A DNA stretch of 64,000 nt from Nitrospinaceae bacterium (GCA_029261655.1 JAJDAY010000019.1:21819-85818); one strand, 5' to 3'. Numbered from the stretch's first letter, positions 53,757 to 63,201 are shown. Notes: a model not told the origin generated them from the sequence alone. Made by a program: numbers and translations.

Positions 53757-54977
53757 ATGAACCGGACCCCTGAACATTTGGCCATTAAAATCGTTTTTGG
53801 AACGCTGTTTCTCATCTGGCTGCTTTCCGCGGCTCAAAAGGGTTCCGCAGAGGAATATGCCGTGCCCAATTCCGGTTCTCCCTATATCAATTTGAAAGAA
53901 CTGGGAATGGATCAAATTCTGCACATTCCTACAGGAATTCAGGTGACCAAAGACCAGATGATCGAAATCGTTCAGGGGTCCCGCGTCATTTATATTGGAG
54001 AAACCCACGATAATGTGGAAGCCCATCGCGCTCAACTGGAAGTCATCAAACGGCTGGCTGAAAAGTTTCCCGGAAAAATCACGGTGGGCATGGAAATGTT
54101 TCGCCAGTCGGCCCAGCCCGCCCTCGACCGCTGGCATCAGGGCAAGGTGGCGCCAGGTGAATTCAAAGCTCTTTTCAACAAAAACTGGGGACCGGGTTTC
54201 AAACTTTATCAGCCCATTTTTGATTTTCTAAAAGAAAATTCCATCCCCCTGGTCGGGCTCAAATCCTCACGGGAAACAGAAGCCCTGTTACGCAAGGAGG
54301 GGCTGGCAGTCCATCCCGAAAGTTTTCCCGAAATGGACGAAACGGATCTTCTTCACAAGACCTTTTCCATGTCTCTGTTCGGCGGCCATGCCGATCACGC
54401 GGAAGCTTTAACAAAACCCTACCAGATGCTCCTGCTCTGGGAAGAGGCGATGGCGCATAAAGTGGCCGATTTTTTGAAAAATAACGCCGACCGGAAACTC
54501 GTGGTCCTGGCGGGAGGATTTCATGTGCAATACGGTTTCGGCATCCCAAAGCGGGCCTTCCGCCGTGTCCCGCACGCCTACTCCATCATTCTCCCTACCG
54601 TGACCGAACTGCCGGCAGAGTTGAAAGACCGGGAAATGCAGGTGGAACATGTTTCCATTCCCCTCTATGCCGGAGACTTTGCCTGGAGACTTGATTACAA
54701 GGTGCTCCCCGAAAACAAGGTCCGGCTGGGTGTCCAACTCAAGGACAAGGAATCGGGGGTGAGCGTCCTCCGGGTGGATGAAAACTCGAACGCTGAAAAG
54801 GCCGGAATTTTACCGGGTGACGTGTTGTTGGCCCTGGGCGGAAAAAAAATTGAGGGGGTCGATGACCTGGTCGCCCGATTGCAAACTTTCAAAACAGGCG
54901 ACAGCATCACTTTGCGTCTTCTCAGGGGAATGGAGGCGATGGACGTGGAGGTCCTGTTGCAGGAAGTGACTCCTTAA
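53757..54977 (+). CDS. ChaN-like haem/iron-associated protein fused to a PDZ domain
   Basis: This 406-residue protein has an N-terminal hydrophobic signal (about 12-32). The ChaN/Cofac_haem_bdg domain (about 75-275) shows VIYIGETHDNVEAHRAQLEVI, GKITVGMEMFRQSAQ, IPLVGLKSSRE and VVLAGGFHVQYGFGIPKR. A C-terminal PDZ domain (about 315-405, VSVLRVDENSNAEKAGILPGDVLLALGG) follows. ChaN relatives are envelope proteins tied to iron or haem supply. The PDZ suggests binding of a peptide or protease partner. A later ATG cannot be excluded. Confidence 0.82.
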   Translation: MNRTPEHLAIKIVFGTLFLIWLLSAAQKGSAEEYAVPNSGSPYINLKELGMDQILHIPTGIQVTKDQMIEIVQGSRVIYIGETHDNVEAHRAQLEVIKRLAEKFPGKITVGMEMFRQSAQPALDRWHQGKVAPGEFKALFNKNWGPGFKLYQPIFDFLKENSIPLVGLKSSRETEALLRKEGLAVHPESFPEMDETDLLHKTFSMSLFGGHADHAEALTKPYQMLLLWEEAMAHKVADFLKNNADRKLVVLAGGFHVQYGFGIPKRAFRRVPHAYSIILPTVTELPAELKDREMQVEHVSIPLYAGDFAWRLDYKVLPENKVRLGVQLKDKESGVSVLRVDENSNAEKAGILPGDVLLALGGKKIEGVDDLVARLQTFKTGDSITLRLLRGMEAMDVEVLLQEVTP

Positions 54978-54987
54978 ACGCTCACTA

Positions 54988-55752
54988 TTATCCCGTGACT
55001 TTCAGGGAGTCCACCAGGGACTGCATGTCGTTGTCACCGGTCAGTTTCAGGAATATTTCCTCAAGGTCGCTGTGGTCCTGCTCGGCTTGGTAACGTAAGT
55101 CATCGACCGACCCGACCGCGATCATTTTTCCTTTTAGAATGATGCCCACGCGATGGCACATGGCTTCCGCGATCCCCAGGGAATGTGTGGACATGAACAC
55201 CGTGGTTCCTTCCCGGCAGAAATCGCGGAAAAGATTCTTCACCTGCCTTGCGCCGCGCGGGTCCAGGCCCACCATCGGTTCATCGACGACGACCACTTTG
55301 GGCGCATGAATCAAGGCTCCCGAGATGATCAATTTTTGTTTCATGCCGTGGGAATAACCTTCGATCAATTCGTGGGCAAAATCTTTCAGGTCAAAAAATT
55401 CCAGAAACTTTGAGGCCCGGTTTTGAACCAGTTTTTTTTCCATGGAGAATAAATCGGCGATGAATTCCAGATACTCCATGCCCGTCAGCTTGTTGTATAT
55501 ATAAGGACGGTCGGGAATATAGCCGACCATGGCTTTGGCGAGAACCGGATCTTCGTGGATGTTCACGCCGCCAATGGAAATACAACCGCTGGTGGGTTTC
55601 AACAAACCCATCAGCAGTTTGATGGTGGTGGTCTTGCCAGCTCCGTTGGGACCTAAAAACCCGAACAACTGGCCTTTCGGGATTTCCAGGTTCAGACCAT
55701 CCACCGCCACCAGGGATTGATATTTTTTTATCAGGTTTTCAATTTTAATCAC
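54988..55752 (-). CDS. ABC transporter ATP-binding protein (ABC-2 type exporter class)
   Basis: This 254-residue ATPase has Walker A GPNGAGKTTTIK, the Q-loop region GYIPDRPYIYNKLTG, signature YSHGMKQKL, Walker B KVVVVDEPMVGLD and the switch His in STHSLG. The sequence is like ATPases that drive ABC-2 type exporters. No permease follows: the next gene downstream is convergent, and upstream there is acylphosphatase. Its membrane partner must be encoded elsewhere or be shared. Confidence 0.88.
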   Translation of the reverse strand: MIKIENLIKKYQSLVAVDGLNLEIPKGQLFGFLGPNGAGKTTTIKLLMGLLKPTSGCISIGGVNIHEDPVLAKAMVGYIPDRPYIYNKLTGMEYLEFIADLFSMEKKLVQNRASKFLEFFDLKDFAHELIEGYSHGMKQKLIISGALIHAPKVVVVDEPMVGLDPRGARQVKNLFRDFCREGTTVFMSTHSLGIAEAMCHRVGIILKGKMIAVGSVDDLRYQAEQDHSDLEEIFLKLTGDNDMQSLVDSLKVTG

Positions 55753-55842
55753 AAAGACGCCTCAAAATTAGGGGTTGGCGATTGCAAAAGCCAAAAAATA
55801 TCAGCCATCAGAAGTTTCCATGAAGCCGTTCTCTCGCACCCT

Positions 55843-56115
55843 TTAGCGGATAAAAAACTTTTCCATTTCTCTGGCGGGAACCGGAGTCACATCCATCTGG
55901 GTCACCTCCGCTGAGGGCGGTCCTTGCCCGCACCATTTGAGGAACTCATCCAGCTTTAACGGGTCGCCTTCGACATGAATTTCCACGGTCCCGTCGGGGC
56001 AGTTTTTGGCCCAACCTTTGAGGTCCCGTTCGCTGGCAAAAGTCTGGGCCGATCCGCGAAACCAGACCCCTTGCACCCGGCCATGCACAACGATATGAAC
56101 TGCCTTTAGTTCCAT
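55843..56115 (-). CDS. acyP: acylphosphatase
   Basis: This 90-residue enzyme hydrolyses acyl phosphates. The motif VHGRVQGVWFRGSAQ carries the catalytic Arg and the conserved GRVQGV loop; Asn in LKGWAKNCPDGTVEIHVEG is the second catalytic residue. Size is standard. It lies nine bases from the small gene upstream on the same strand, so they may be cotranscribed. Confidence 0.93.
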   Translation of the reverse strand: MELKAVHIVVHGRVQGVWFRGSAQTFASERDLKGWAKNCPDGTVEIHVEGDPLKLDEFLKWCGQGPPSAEVTQMDVTPVPAREMEKFFIR

Positions 56116-56124
56116 GGAACGAAT

Positions 56125-56361
56125 TTATTTTTTGCGCCGGGGTTTCTCGAAAAGATGCTGAACTTCCCGGTAAACCTCGAATATGGACCCATCACTTATT
56201 TTTGGGCCAAACTTACCCAGGTCGCGCATGATGCGTTGAAATTCCGACGTGTTACCGGAAAATTTTTCTATCAGTGGACCGAAATAGGCTTGCTCGTCGG
56301 AATCGAGGCGATCACGAATAATGCGAAGACGGGCTTTGAGAGGTTCGAAATCTGTTTCCAT
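56125..56361 (-). CDS. small helical protein, unknown
   Basis: This 78-residue protein is charged and helical, with conserved-looking FGPLIEKFSGNTSEFQRIMRDL and FEVYREVQHLFEKPRRKK. No signal, cysteine or nucleotide motif. I do not recognise a family. It precedes acyP by nine bases. Confidence 0.55.
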   Translation of the reverse strand: METDFEPLKARLRIIRDRLDSDEQAYFGPLIEKFSGNTSEFQRIMRDLGKFGPKISDGSIFEVYREVQHLFEKPRRKK

Positions 56362-56728
56362 AACCTTTTCATACTAGCTCCCTCTGGGCCGGTTTTCAAG
56401 CCCGCAAACCAGATATGCCTCCCTACCTTATAAAGCTGTCCTCAGGATCCCCCAGAAAACACCTGTCAGAAAAAAATATCACCCAATTCCCATAACTAAT
56501 TGATAGTTATTGCGCTTTTTATTTACATTCACATGGAAATTCGATATAATACAGCCTATCCTTATAAAGATATTTTTCCTTCCTGGTGATTTGCTGGCTT
56601 TTATTTTCAAAGGGCCGCTCCCGGGTTTAAGGAATTCTTTTTTCGCATAAAGGATCAAGATTTAAAGGATTTTTCTTTTAGATTATTGATCTCCTAAATT
56701 TAACAGACGCTGTGTTTGGAGAAAACTA
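56362..56728. other. 367-bp AT-rich intergenic region
   Basis: The divergent control region between the small helical gene and the DUF4399 gene. It contains the promoter at 56522-56550 and a leader of about 170 bases with poly-T stretches. No coding frame stands out. Confidence 0.55.
56522..56550 (+). promoter_or_regulatory. strong sigma70-type promoter upstream of the DUF4399 gene
   Basis: TTTACA (56522-56527), a 17-base spacer and a perfect TATAAT (56545-56550). Transcription would start near 56557, leaving a leader of about 170 bases before the ATG at 56729. It may also drive the kinase and response-regulator genes. Confidence 0.75.
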
Positions 56729-57130
56729 ATGGGTAGGTTTAATTTAAAGATTTTTTTTATTTTTTTGATGTGGACCCCATTTGCTAACGCTGGGGACTAT
56801 CAAGTGAAAATTATTGCACCCCTCAATAATTCTAATGTTACCAGTCCCTTTGAAGTTTGTTTGGAAGCAAAAAACTTAATTGTTGAGCCGGCAAAAAATG
56901 GAATATCGAAAGGAAAGGGACACCACCACCTTTTATTCTCCTCATTACCAAATGATTTAACAAAACCATTGGGTAAAAATAATATTGTTCATATGGGTGA
57001 TGGGTCCTCGTGCCGTTCCATTGAGCTTTCACCTGGGATACATTCCATTCGAGCACTATTCGCTGATGGAGACCATGTTCCATACAAGCCTTATATCACT
57101 GATGTCATTTTTGTTACGGTTCTACATTAA
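56729..57130 (+). CDS. periplasmic DUF4399 protein
   Basis: This 133-residue secreted protein (signal to about residue 21, TPFANA) has the DUF4399 pattern: IIAPLNNSNVTSPFEVCLEA, KGKGHHHLLFSS, HMGDGSSCRSIELSPGIHSIRALFADGDHVPY. The GHHHL cluster and later His residues could bind metal, possibly copper or iron. Function is unknown. GGAG precedes the ATG at good distance. Base composition is lower in GC than the surrounding genes. Confidence 0.82.
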   Translation: MGRFNLKIFFIFLMWTPFANAGDYQVKIIAPLNNSNVTSPFEVCLEAKNLIVEPAKNGISKGKGHHHLLFSSLPNDLTKPLGKNNIVHMGDGSSCRSIELSPGIHSIRALFADGDHVPYKPYITDVIFVTVLH

Positions 57131-57190
57131 TCTTCGGGACGGGTTTCATAATTTTAGCAACAATCACCACAAAATTAATTAGGCATCCAA

Positions 57191-59092
57191 ATGTCCAGGT
57201 TATTTTCGAAATTACCCATACAGGCAAAACTATTCCTCTTCATTTGTTTTGTCCCTCTTTTAATTTCGACTATTAACTTCAGCTATTATTCCAAAATTCA
57301 TGAAAAAGAAGCTCTTAAAAAATTAAATGAGTATGTCGACAATTTAAGTGAGATGTTGGCATTTACGGCAGCATCCAGCCTGAAACTGCAAAATTTTGAA
57401 AGTCTCGGCTCAGCCATCCAATGGGCCAAAAAAGATAAAAGATTGCATTATCTCGGCATATTCAATAATGACGATAAAGAAATTTCTATCTTTAATCCGA
57501 ACCAGCTGAAATTACAATTGTCTGAAATTCTGTATAGAAAAAACACTTTTGTATTAGACGAAATATTGTTCATAGCAAAACCAATTGTGTATTTTGAAAA
57601 CCGCCAGGGAACTCTCCTTCTAGCAATATCGTTGGATGACCTATATTCCAATATTTCAAATAACAAATTAAAAAACCTATCTATTTCTCTTGGCATCATT
57701 TTCCTGGGTATTCTTGTCTCCCTTCTTTTCAGTCAAATATTTACAAAGCCGATCAGACAATTGACCGAAACTGCAAAGAGGGTTTCTTCGGAAAAAAATT
57801 ATTCGATCCGGGCTATCAAGAAAAATGAGGACGAAGTAGGTCTTTTAATAGAGCAGTTCAATGAAATGCTCGACCAAATTCAGTTTAGGGATGAGGAGTT
57901 ACTTCAAGCAAAGGAAGTCGCTGAAAAAGCCAATCAGTCTAAATCCGAGTTTCTTTCCCGTATGAGCCATGAATTGCGTACGCCCATGAACGCAATTTTG
58001 GGTTTTAGCCAACTACTCGATTTCAACGCCAAAGAACCGTTGACCGATTCCCAAAAAAATAAGGTCAATGAAATCATTAAAGCGGGAAATCACCTGCTGG
58101 AATTGATCAACGAAGTATTGGACCTTTCCCGCATTGAATCTGGGACGTTGACCCTTTCTATTGAAAATGTGAATATGCAAGAATTAATAGAAGAAGCTAT
58201 TCTTCTTGTTATTCCTCTCGCGCAACAACGCAACATCCAGATTAAGAACCATGCAGATCAAAGTTCCAAACCCGTTTTCGTTCGTGCCGATCGCACCAAG
58301 CTCAAACAGGTTTTATTGAACCTATTGTCGAATGCCATTAAATACAATTGCGACAACGGGTCCATTATCCTGGAATGCGAACAAGATTCAAATAACCGGA
58401 TTCTGACAAGCATTATCGATACAGGAAAAGGCATTTCAAAAGAAAATCAAACTATTCTATTCGAACCCTTCAATCGGCTGGAAGCTGAAAATTCTGATAT
58501 TGAAGGGACCGGAATCGGTTTGACCATCACCAAACGCCTTCTCGAAACAATGGAAGGTTCTATTGCACTTGAGAGCGAACCCGGGAATGGCAGTCGTTTC
58601 ACCTTTGTATTGCCGACTGGCGAAGAAATCAGATTGCCTGAAGTGCTCAAGCCCCGGAAAAATGAAGAATTGCCCAGGACCGGCGCAGAACAACAATACA
58701 CATTACTTTATGTGGAAGATAATTCGGCTAATTTAAATCTTGTCGCGCAAATTCTGGCTAGCAGATCGGACATCAAACTGCTCTCTGCATCACGAGCCCA
58801 ATTGGGCATCGACCTGGCTCGAGCACATCAACCCGATCTGATCTTAATGGATATCAACATGCCGGAAATGGACGGCATATCGGCAATGAAAAAACTGAAA
58901 AACTGTGAAGAAACCTGCGATATTCCTGTCATCGCAGTCAGCGCAAATGCCATGGAAACCGATATCCAAAAAGCGCTGGCCGCTGGATTCAAGGGATATA
59001 TTACAAAACCACTCGATATCCCAAAATTCTATACCGAAATCGACTGTTTTCTAAAACCCGAAAATTCATCTGTATTCGAAGCAACCCGTTAA
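57191..59092 (+). CDS. hybrid sensor histidine kinase
   Basis: This 633-residue kinase has two membrane helices (about 12-28 and 160-180) around a small periplasmic sensor of about 130 residues. These are followed by HAMP ([15 protein letters not shown]), HisKA with phospho-His260 (MSHELRTP), HATPase ([25 protein letters not shown]) and a receiver domain with phospho-Asp554 ([13 protein letters not shown]) and Lys in YITKPLD. It should signal to the response regulator 12 bases downstream. It lies in an AT-richer stretch than its flanks. Confidence 0.94.
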   Translation: MSRLFSKLPIQAKLFLFICFVPLLISTINFSYYSKIHEKEALKKLNEYVDNLSEMLAFTAASSLKLQNFESLGSAIQWAKKDKRLHYLGIFNNDDKEISIFNPNQLKLQLSEILYRKNTFVLDEILFIAKPIVYFENRQGTLLLAISLDDLYSNISNNKLKNLSISLGIIFLGILVSLLFSQIFTKPIRQLTETAKRVSSEKNYSIRAIKKNEDEVGLLIEQFNEMLDQIQFRDEELLQAKEVAEKANQSKSEFLSRMSHELRTPMNAILGFSQLLDFNAKEPLTDSQKNKVNEIIKAGNHLLELINEVLDLSRIESGTLTLSIENVNMQELIEEAILLVIPLAQQRNIQIKNHADQSSKPVFVRADRTKLKQVLLNLLSNAIKYNCDNGSIILECEQDSNNRILTSIIDTGKGISKENQTILFEPFNRLEAENSDIEGTGIGLTITKRLLETMEGSIALESEPGNGSRFTFVLPTGEEIRLPEVLKPRKNEELPRTGAEQQYTLLYVEDNSANLNLVAQILASRSDIKLLSASRAQLGIDLARAHQPDLILMDINMPEMDGISAMKKLKNCEETCDIPVIAVSANAMETDIQKALAAGFKGYITKPLDIPKFYTEIDCFLKPENSSVFEATR

Positions 59093-59104
59093 CCAGAGGA
59101 AAAA

Positions 59105-59671
59105 ATGATCACTACCCAACAAATTCACGCCGCTAAAATCCTCATAATCGATGATGAACCCGCCAATGTCATGGTGCTTGAAGAAACCCTGCAGCAAAGC
59201 GGGCAAACATCCATTAAAAGCATCAGCGACCCCAGAGAGGCTCTCGATACCTACAAAAAATTCCAGCCGGATTTGGTCTTGCTGGATCTGAATATGCCTC
59301 ACTTGAACGGATTTGAGGTCATGGCGCAGATAGAGGACGTGGACCCGGAAAACAAAATACCCATCATGATCCTGACCGCCCAGATCGACCAGAGCACTCG
59401 CCTTAAAGCCCTGGATGCAGGAGCACGGGAATTCCTGACAAAACCTTTTGATATCCTGGAAATATCCTTAAAAATCCGAAATATATTGGAAATACGCCTG
59501 TTACACCGTCAAATGCAGGAAGATAAAGCTTCTTTGGAAGAGTCGAATAAGATGGCTACCTTTGAATTGACCGCGCTAAAATTAAAACTCCAGAGCGAGA
59601 CCAATCGGAGGGAAAAACTGGAAGAGCAGTTGAAAAGCTTATCAACGAATACGGAAAGTAACGATGGTTAA
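59105..59671 (+). CDS. single-domain response regulator with coiled-coil tail
   Basis: This 188-residue protein has a receiver domain (acidic IIDDEP, phospho-Asp61 in LLDLNMPHLNG, Thr in ILTAQ, Lys in FLTKPFD), then a helical, Glu/Lys-rich tail (about 130-188) with heptad-like spacing and no DNA-binding domain. AGAGGA precedes the ATG. Its output is likely by protein binding, perhaps to another kinase. Confidence 0.92.
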   Translation: MITTQQIHAAKILIIDDEPANVMVLEETLQQSGQTSIKSISDPREALDTYKKFQPDLVLLDLNMPHLNGFEVMAQIEDVDPENKIPIMILTAQIDQSTRLKALDAGAREFLTKPFDILEISLKIRNILEIRLLHRQMQEDKASLEESNKMATFELTALKLKLQSETNRREKLEEQLKSLSTNTESNDG

Positions 59672-59920
59672 TTATTTTTGACGGGATGAAATTGATCCCT
59701 AATTTTCCCCTTCCCTAGCGAGTTCTGCACCCACCCAAACTTCAGTTTTACCTTCTTTTCATTTCTTCACTCTCCTGTGCGGGAAAAAGTATCACTTGCG
59801 AAGAGCCGAACCTTTCGGGTTCCTCCATTATGGGCAAACTCAGCCTTACTGCTCTTTTCTGTTCTGATAAAATTTTGTTCCGAAGAAACGGTTTTTCAAC
59901 CTATATTTCCGAGACAGATT

Positions 59921-60385
59921 TCATTCTCTGTGGCTTTCACCCTCCGGTTGCCGGTTGTATTTGCTATTGAACGTTCTTACATATCTCTCGGAGGTTCGAA
60001 CTCCCCGGTGGTTCCTGTCAGCGGAATATAACTGCCGCGCTCTCAGCATGTGTCGGAGGGCGAGGGTGCCGTCTGCCAACAAATCGTAAGCCAGACTCAG
60101 GTTGAAATGCGCGTCGGCAAAATCGGGCTCCAGGCGAACGGCTTCAAGGTACTCGGCGATCTCCTCCCGGTGTCGCCCCAGAGCCATATAAGACAGTCCC
60201 AGTTGAAAATGCGCCCTGGCATCCGATGGGTCCATTTCAAGGGCCGCTTTCATTTCCTCAATCTGTTGCAAAACGTTTTCACGATATTGCCGGAACCCTG
60301 ATTCTTCCCCGGCGGCTCCGAAAACGAAAACCAGGACACCGGTCAAACAAAGCAGGGGAAAAAATATTTTTTGCCAACCACCCAT
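59921..60385 (-). CDS. TPR-repeat protein, membrane-anchored or secreted
   Basis: This 154-residue protein has a hydrophobic N-terminus (IFFPLLCLTGVLVFVFGAAG) that is a signal or anchor. Three tetratricopeptide-type repeats follow, with the pattern DPSDARAHFQLGLSYMALGRHREEIAEYLEAVRLEPDF. ATG 60385 is chosen because AGGAA stands eight bases upstream; an upstream ATG (60421) would add 12 residues. Such proteins serve as scaffolds; the partner is unknown. Confidence 0.8.
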   Translation of the reverse strand: MGGWQKIFFPLLCLTGVLVFVFGAAGEESGFRQYRENVLQQIEEMKAALEMDPSDARAHFQLGLSYMALGRHREEIAEYLEAVRLEPDFADAHFNLSLAYDLLADGTLALRHMLRARQLYSADRNHRGVRTSERYVRTFNSKYNRQPEGESHRE

Positions 60386-60536
60386 GTTTATATTTCCTAA
60401 AAAATGATTGCCGTTTTCCAATAAATGTCATACTACCGGGGTTTTGCTACCATAACATTTTATTCATCCGCTCATCCAGATATGAGGGATATCGTCTGAA
60501 GGAAAGCTTTGCAAAGTTAATTTTACAGGAGACGTT

Positions 60537-61520
60537 ATGAAATTTAGAAATTTTGATGCCGGGGGCCAACCGGTTTCTGAAATTGGTTTGGGCACCTGGC
60601 AGATAGGCGCCGACTGGGGCGATCTCGATGACGCCACCGCCGAACGCATTCTGGCAGAGGCGGTCGATTCAGGAGTCACCTTTTTCGATACCGCCGATGT
60701 TTACGGAACGGGATTGAGCGAAACCAGAATCGGCAGGTTTATAAAATCGCGCGCCGACAAGCTTTTCATCGCAACCAAACTTGGCCGTTTCCCGGAACCG
60801 GGCGGCCCTGCAAATGTATCCCTAAAACAGTTTCGCCTGCACACCGAAAACTCTCTTCGACGGTTGGGGGTGGAAGCCTTGGACCTGACCCAGGTCCATT
60901 GCCTGCCCACCGAGACCTTACAACAGGGAGACCTGTTTGAATGGTTGCGAACATTAAAAAAGGAAGGAAAAATCAAACGGTTTGGACTCAGCGTCGAATC
61001 CATGGAAGAAGCCCGGATCTGCCTGGCTGAGGACGGTGTTTCTTCCCTGCAAATCATCTTCAATATCTTTCGGCAAAAGCCGATCACCGAAATATTCAAG
61101 GAGGCCCAAACCAAAGGAGTGGCTTTGATCGTCCGCCTGCCGCTGGCCTCCGGCCTGTTGTCTGGAAAATTTGGACCCCGGTCTACCTTTGCCGAAAACG
61201 ACCATCGAAATTACAACCAGAACGGGGATCAGTTCAATGTCGGGGAAACCTTCGCCGGCATTCCGTTTGCGAAAGGCGTGGAACTGGCAGACAGGCTCAA
61301 GTCTCTCACGCCCGAGGGAATGACGTTAGCCCAAATGGCCCTGCGCTGGGTTCTGGATTTCGAGGCGGTCACGGTGGCGATCCCCGGAGCGACCACGCCC
61401 GAACAGGCAAAATTTAATAGCACCGCCAGCGATCTTTTGCCCCTTTCAGGGGAACTGCATCAGCAATTGCAGGCGTTTTACCAAACCCACGCGCAGTCTC
61501 TTATTCGGGGGAAATATTGA
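60537..61520 (+). CDS. aldo/keto reductase
   Basis: This 327-residue NADPH-dependent oxidoreductase has the AKR TIM-barrel pattern: FFDTADVYGTGLSETRIG with catalytic Asp and Tyr, the Lys in FIATKLG, HCLPTET, and a C-terminal NADP-binding IPGATTPEQAKFN. AGGAG stands seven bases before the ATG. The substrate is open. Convergent with a TPR gene. Confidence 0.93.
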   Translation: MKFRNFDAGGQPVSEIGLGTWQIGADWGDLDDATAERILAEAVDSGVTFFDTADVYGTGLSETRIGRFIKSRADKLFIATKLGRFPEPGGPANVSLKQFRLHTENSLRRLGVEALDLTQVHCLPTETLQQGDLFEWLRTLKKEGKIKRFGLSVESMEEARICLAEDGVSSLQIIFNIFRQKPITEIFKEAQTKGVALIVRLPLASGLLSGKFGPRSTFAENDHRNYNQNGDQFNVGETFAGIPFAKGVELADRLKSLTPEGMTLAQMALRWVLDFEAVTVAIPGATTPEQAKFNSTASDLLPLSGELHQQLQAFYQTHAQSLIRGKY

Positions 61521-61536
61521 GCGGCCGAGGGAAAGT

Positions 61537-62004
61537 CTATTTCTGGAACCTGGGTTCCAGTTCGATGGCCTTTTTACGATGTTCCTCGGACAATTCAGCC
61601 TGGCCCGTCATCCCGTAAAGCAAACTGAGTCCGTTGTGCGCCTCCGCCATATCCGGTTGAACTCGAATCGCCTCCTTGAAGGGCGCGATCCCCTCTTCCG
61701 GCCTGCCAAGAACAAGGAAGGACAACCCCAGATTGTAATGCGCTTCCGCCCAATCGGGCGCCAGGTAGGCCGCTTCCTGAAACGCGTCGATCATCTCGTC
61801 GTAACGCTTGAACACGTCAAAAACCTTTGCCAGAAAAAAATGCGCCTGGGCATGGTCGGGGCGAAGACCGATGGTTTTTTTGAAGGCTTCCATGGCCTCC
61901 TCATTCTTGCCTTCGTTGATACAGGCCTGCCCCAGTTTAAAATGGGTTTCCGGGTCACTTGAATTTTCCTGGACCGCTTGTTTCAATTTTTCTATTTCGT
62001 TCAT
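61537..62004 (-). CDS. TPR-repeat protein
   Basis: This 155-residue protein consists almost entirely of four tetratricopeptide repeats (DPETHFKLGQACINEGKNEEAMEAFKKT, then HAQAHFFLAKVFDVFKRYDEMIDAF, WAEAHYNLGLSFLVLGRPEEGIAPF, MAEAHNGLSLLYGMTG). No signal peptide, so it is cytoplasmic. Role: protein-protein scaffold. Confidence 0.85.
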   Translation of the reverse strand: MNEIEKLKQAVQENSSDPETHFKLGQACINEGKNEEAMEAFKKTIGLRPDHAQAHFFLAKVFDVFKRYDEMIDAFQEAAYLAPDWAEAHYNLGLSFLVLGRPEEGIAPFKEAIRVQPDMAEAHNGLSLLYGMTGQAELSEEHRKKAIELEPRFQK

Positions 62005-62296
62005 GTTGGATGGGTCTCAATGACTTTTTTTATTCCAGAAACCAAAAATATTCTGGCAATGATACGCCAAACCCGGTGTCCTTGATACCTGTGTTTTGGG
62101 GATTTTCAGGGAATTGAAATTTTTTTTCAATCCAACCGCAGAGAGGAGATCGGTCTGTCTGAATCGTTTGCGGGGGCTTCAAACGCCGGGAAAGTGGCGG
62201 GGATAGACTTTTTTTGCGGCTTCTCTCAAACCGCCCTCGAATAAAATCAGTATCTATTCTTCCGAGCGGCGGGTCATTGCGGTCACACTCCGAACG

Positions 62297-62626
62297 CTAG
62301 CAGGCGACCGCTTCGTTTGGATGCTCCTGGTTGATTCTTTCAACCCGTTGATAGAGATGTTTGGATTTATTGAAATCTTTCATTTCATCATACAACCCGG
62401 CCAATCGATTCAGAGAATCAGCCACATTAGGGTGTTTAGGACCAAAAACATCTTCTCTTATTTGTAAAGACCGGACGTAGAACAATTCCGCTTTGGCGGT
62501 ATTGCCTTTGGTGTTGTAATGCCGGCCCAGGTAATTGAGATATTTCGCCACCAGGGGATGATGCGCCCCGAACAACATTTCGAGAAATCTCAAAATAGCT
62601 TTGCGAATAAATAATGATTTTGCCAT
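62297..62626 (-). CDS. short TPR protein, kinesin-light-chain type
   Basis: This 109-residue protein has two TPR_10/12-type repeats (FGAHHPLVAKYLNYLGRHYNTKG, FGPKHPNVADSLNRLAGLYDEMK), the hallmark of kinesin-light-chain-like units. A GAGGAGA ribosome site seven bases before the ATG supports it as a real small gene. It could also be a fragment of a once longer TPR array. Confidence 0.7.
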   Translation of the reverse strand: MAKSLFIRKAILRFLEMLFGAHHPLVAKYLNYLGRHYNTKGNTAKAELFYVRSLQIREDVFGPKHPNVADSLNRLAGLYDEMKDFNKSKHLYQRVERINQEHPNEAVAC

Positions 62627-62830
62627 GTTGCCGTCTCCTCATTTAAATGAGTCATATAGAAGGCTTGTTCTTCCTTTTCGGCCTTCACCCTGTATAAAAG
62701 CAATAGCCATGCCAAGAAAAATAAGCCTTAAAAATACAACTCGTTGTCTAAAAAGCGGCTCCTGAAAAAAAGGATTCCAGGCTTCAAGTGACAAATTTGG
62801 GCGGACTATTCGGGGAAATGACCCCGACTA

Positions 62831-62851
62831 GAGTGACAAGAAATGTCACTC
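62831..62851. repeat. 8-bp inverted repeat (hairpin)
   Basis: GAGTGACA-AGAAA-TGTCACTC, perfect arms with a 5-base loop. Part of a cluster with a CGGGG/CCCCG hairpin just upstream. Confidence 0.75.
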
Positions 62852-62917
62852 CCTGGCATCCGCGCATCCTCAATTGGGTCTGAAAAGGCCCAGAGACCCT
62901 CCTCAACACATTGAAAT

Positions 62918-62934
62918 GTTGGCCTGAGGCCAAC
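62918..62934. repeat. 7-bp inverted repeat (hairpin)
   Basis: GTTGGCC-TGA-GGCCAAC, perfect arms with a 3-base loop. The left arm can also pair with CAACA about 15 bases upstream, giving two alternative folds. Confidence 0.75.
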
Positions 62935-63185
62935 CTAAGCAAACTCGTTTTCCGCGCCATGGAGCTTATACACAGGAAAGAAATCAATGACTCGCGGGTT
63001 GGGCGAAGTTGCAATATTCCTTTGTTTTTTTGGCTTTTATACCAGAAAATACCTGTTTTCTTCTTCAAATGACCTTAAAATTGCCATTTCTGACTTATTT
63101 TTTTCCTGTGGATAAACTGTGCAAAAATCTGCATATCGAATCATCCCGGTGGTTTTTAAGTCCTTAACTTTCAATGCTTATGGTT

Positions 63186-63201
63186 TGGCACAGTGATTGC
63201 T
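63186..63201 (+). promoter_or_regulatory. sigma54 (RpoN) promoter
   Basis: TGGCAC-N5-TTGCT matches the -24/-12 consensus with GG and GC at the required spacing. Transcription would start near 63213, about 143 bases before the ATG at 63356. Confidence 0.75.

Noticed and set aside
59777..60031. 84-codon plus-strand frame after the response regulator
   Set aside because: It overlaps the TPR gene on the other strand and has no ribosome site or family match.
61543..61560. Perfect palindrome CTGGAACC-TG-GGTTCCAG
   Set aside because: It lies in the 3' coding end of the TPR gene and has no T run on either side, so it is not called a terminator.
62784..63068. 94-codon minus-strand frame
   Set aside because: It crosses the hairpin cluster, has no ribosome site or family likeness, and its C-terminus is produced by the inverted repeats.
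63107..63115. TGTGGATAA, a perfect DnaA-box core
   Set aside because: It is single; an origin would need a cluster of boxes and an AT-rich unwinding region next to dnaA or gidA-type genes.
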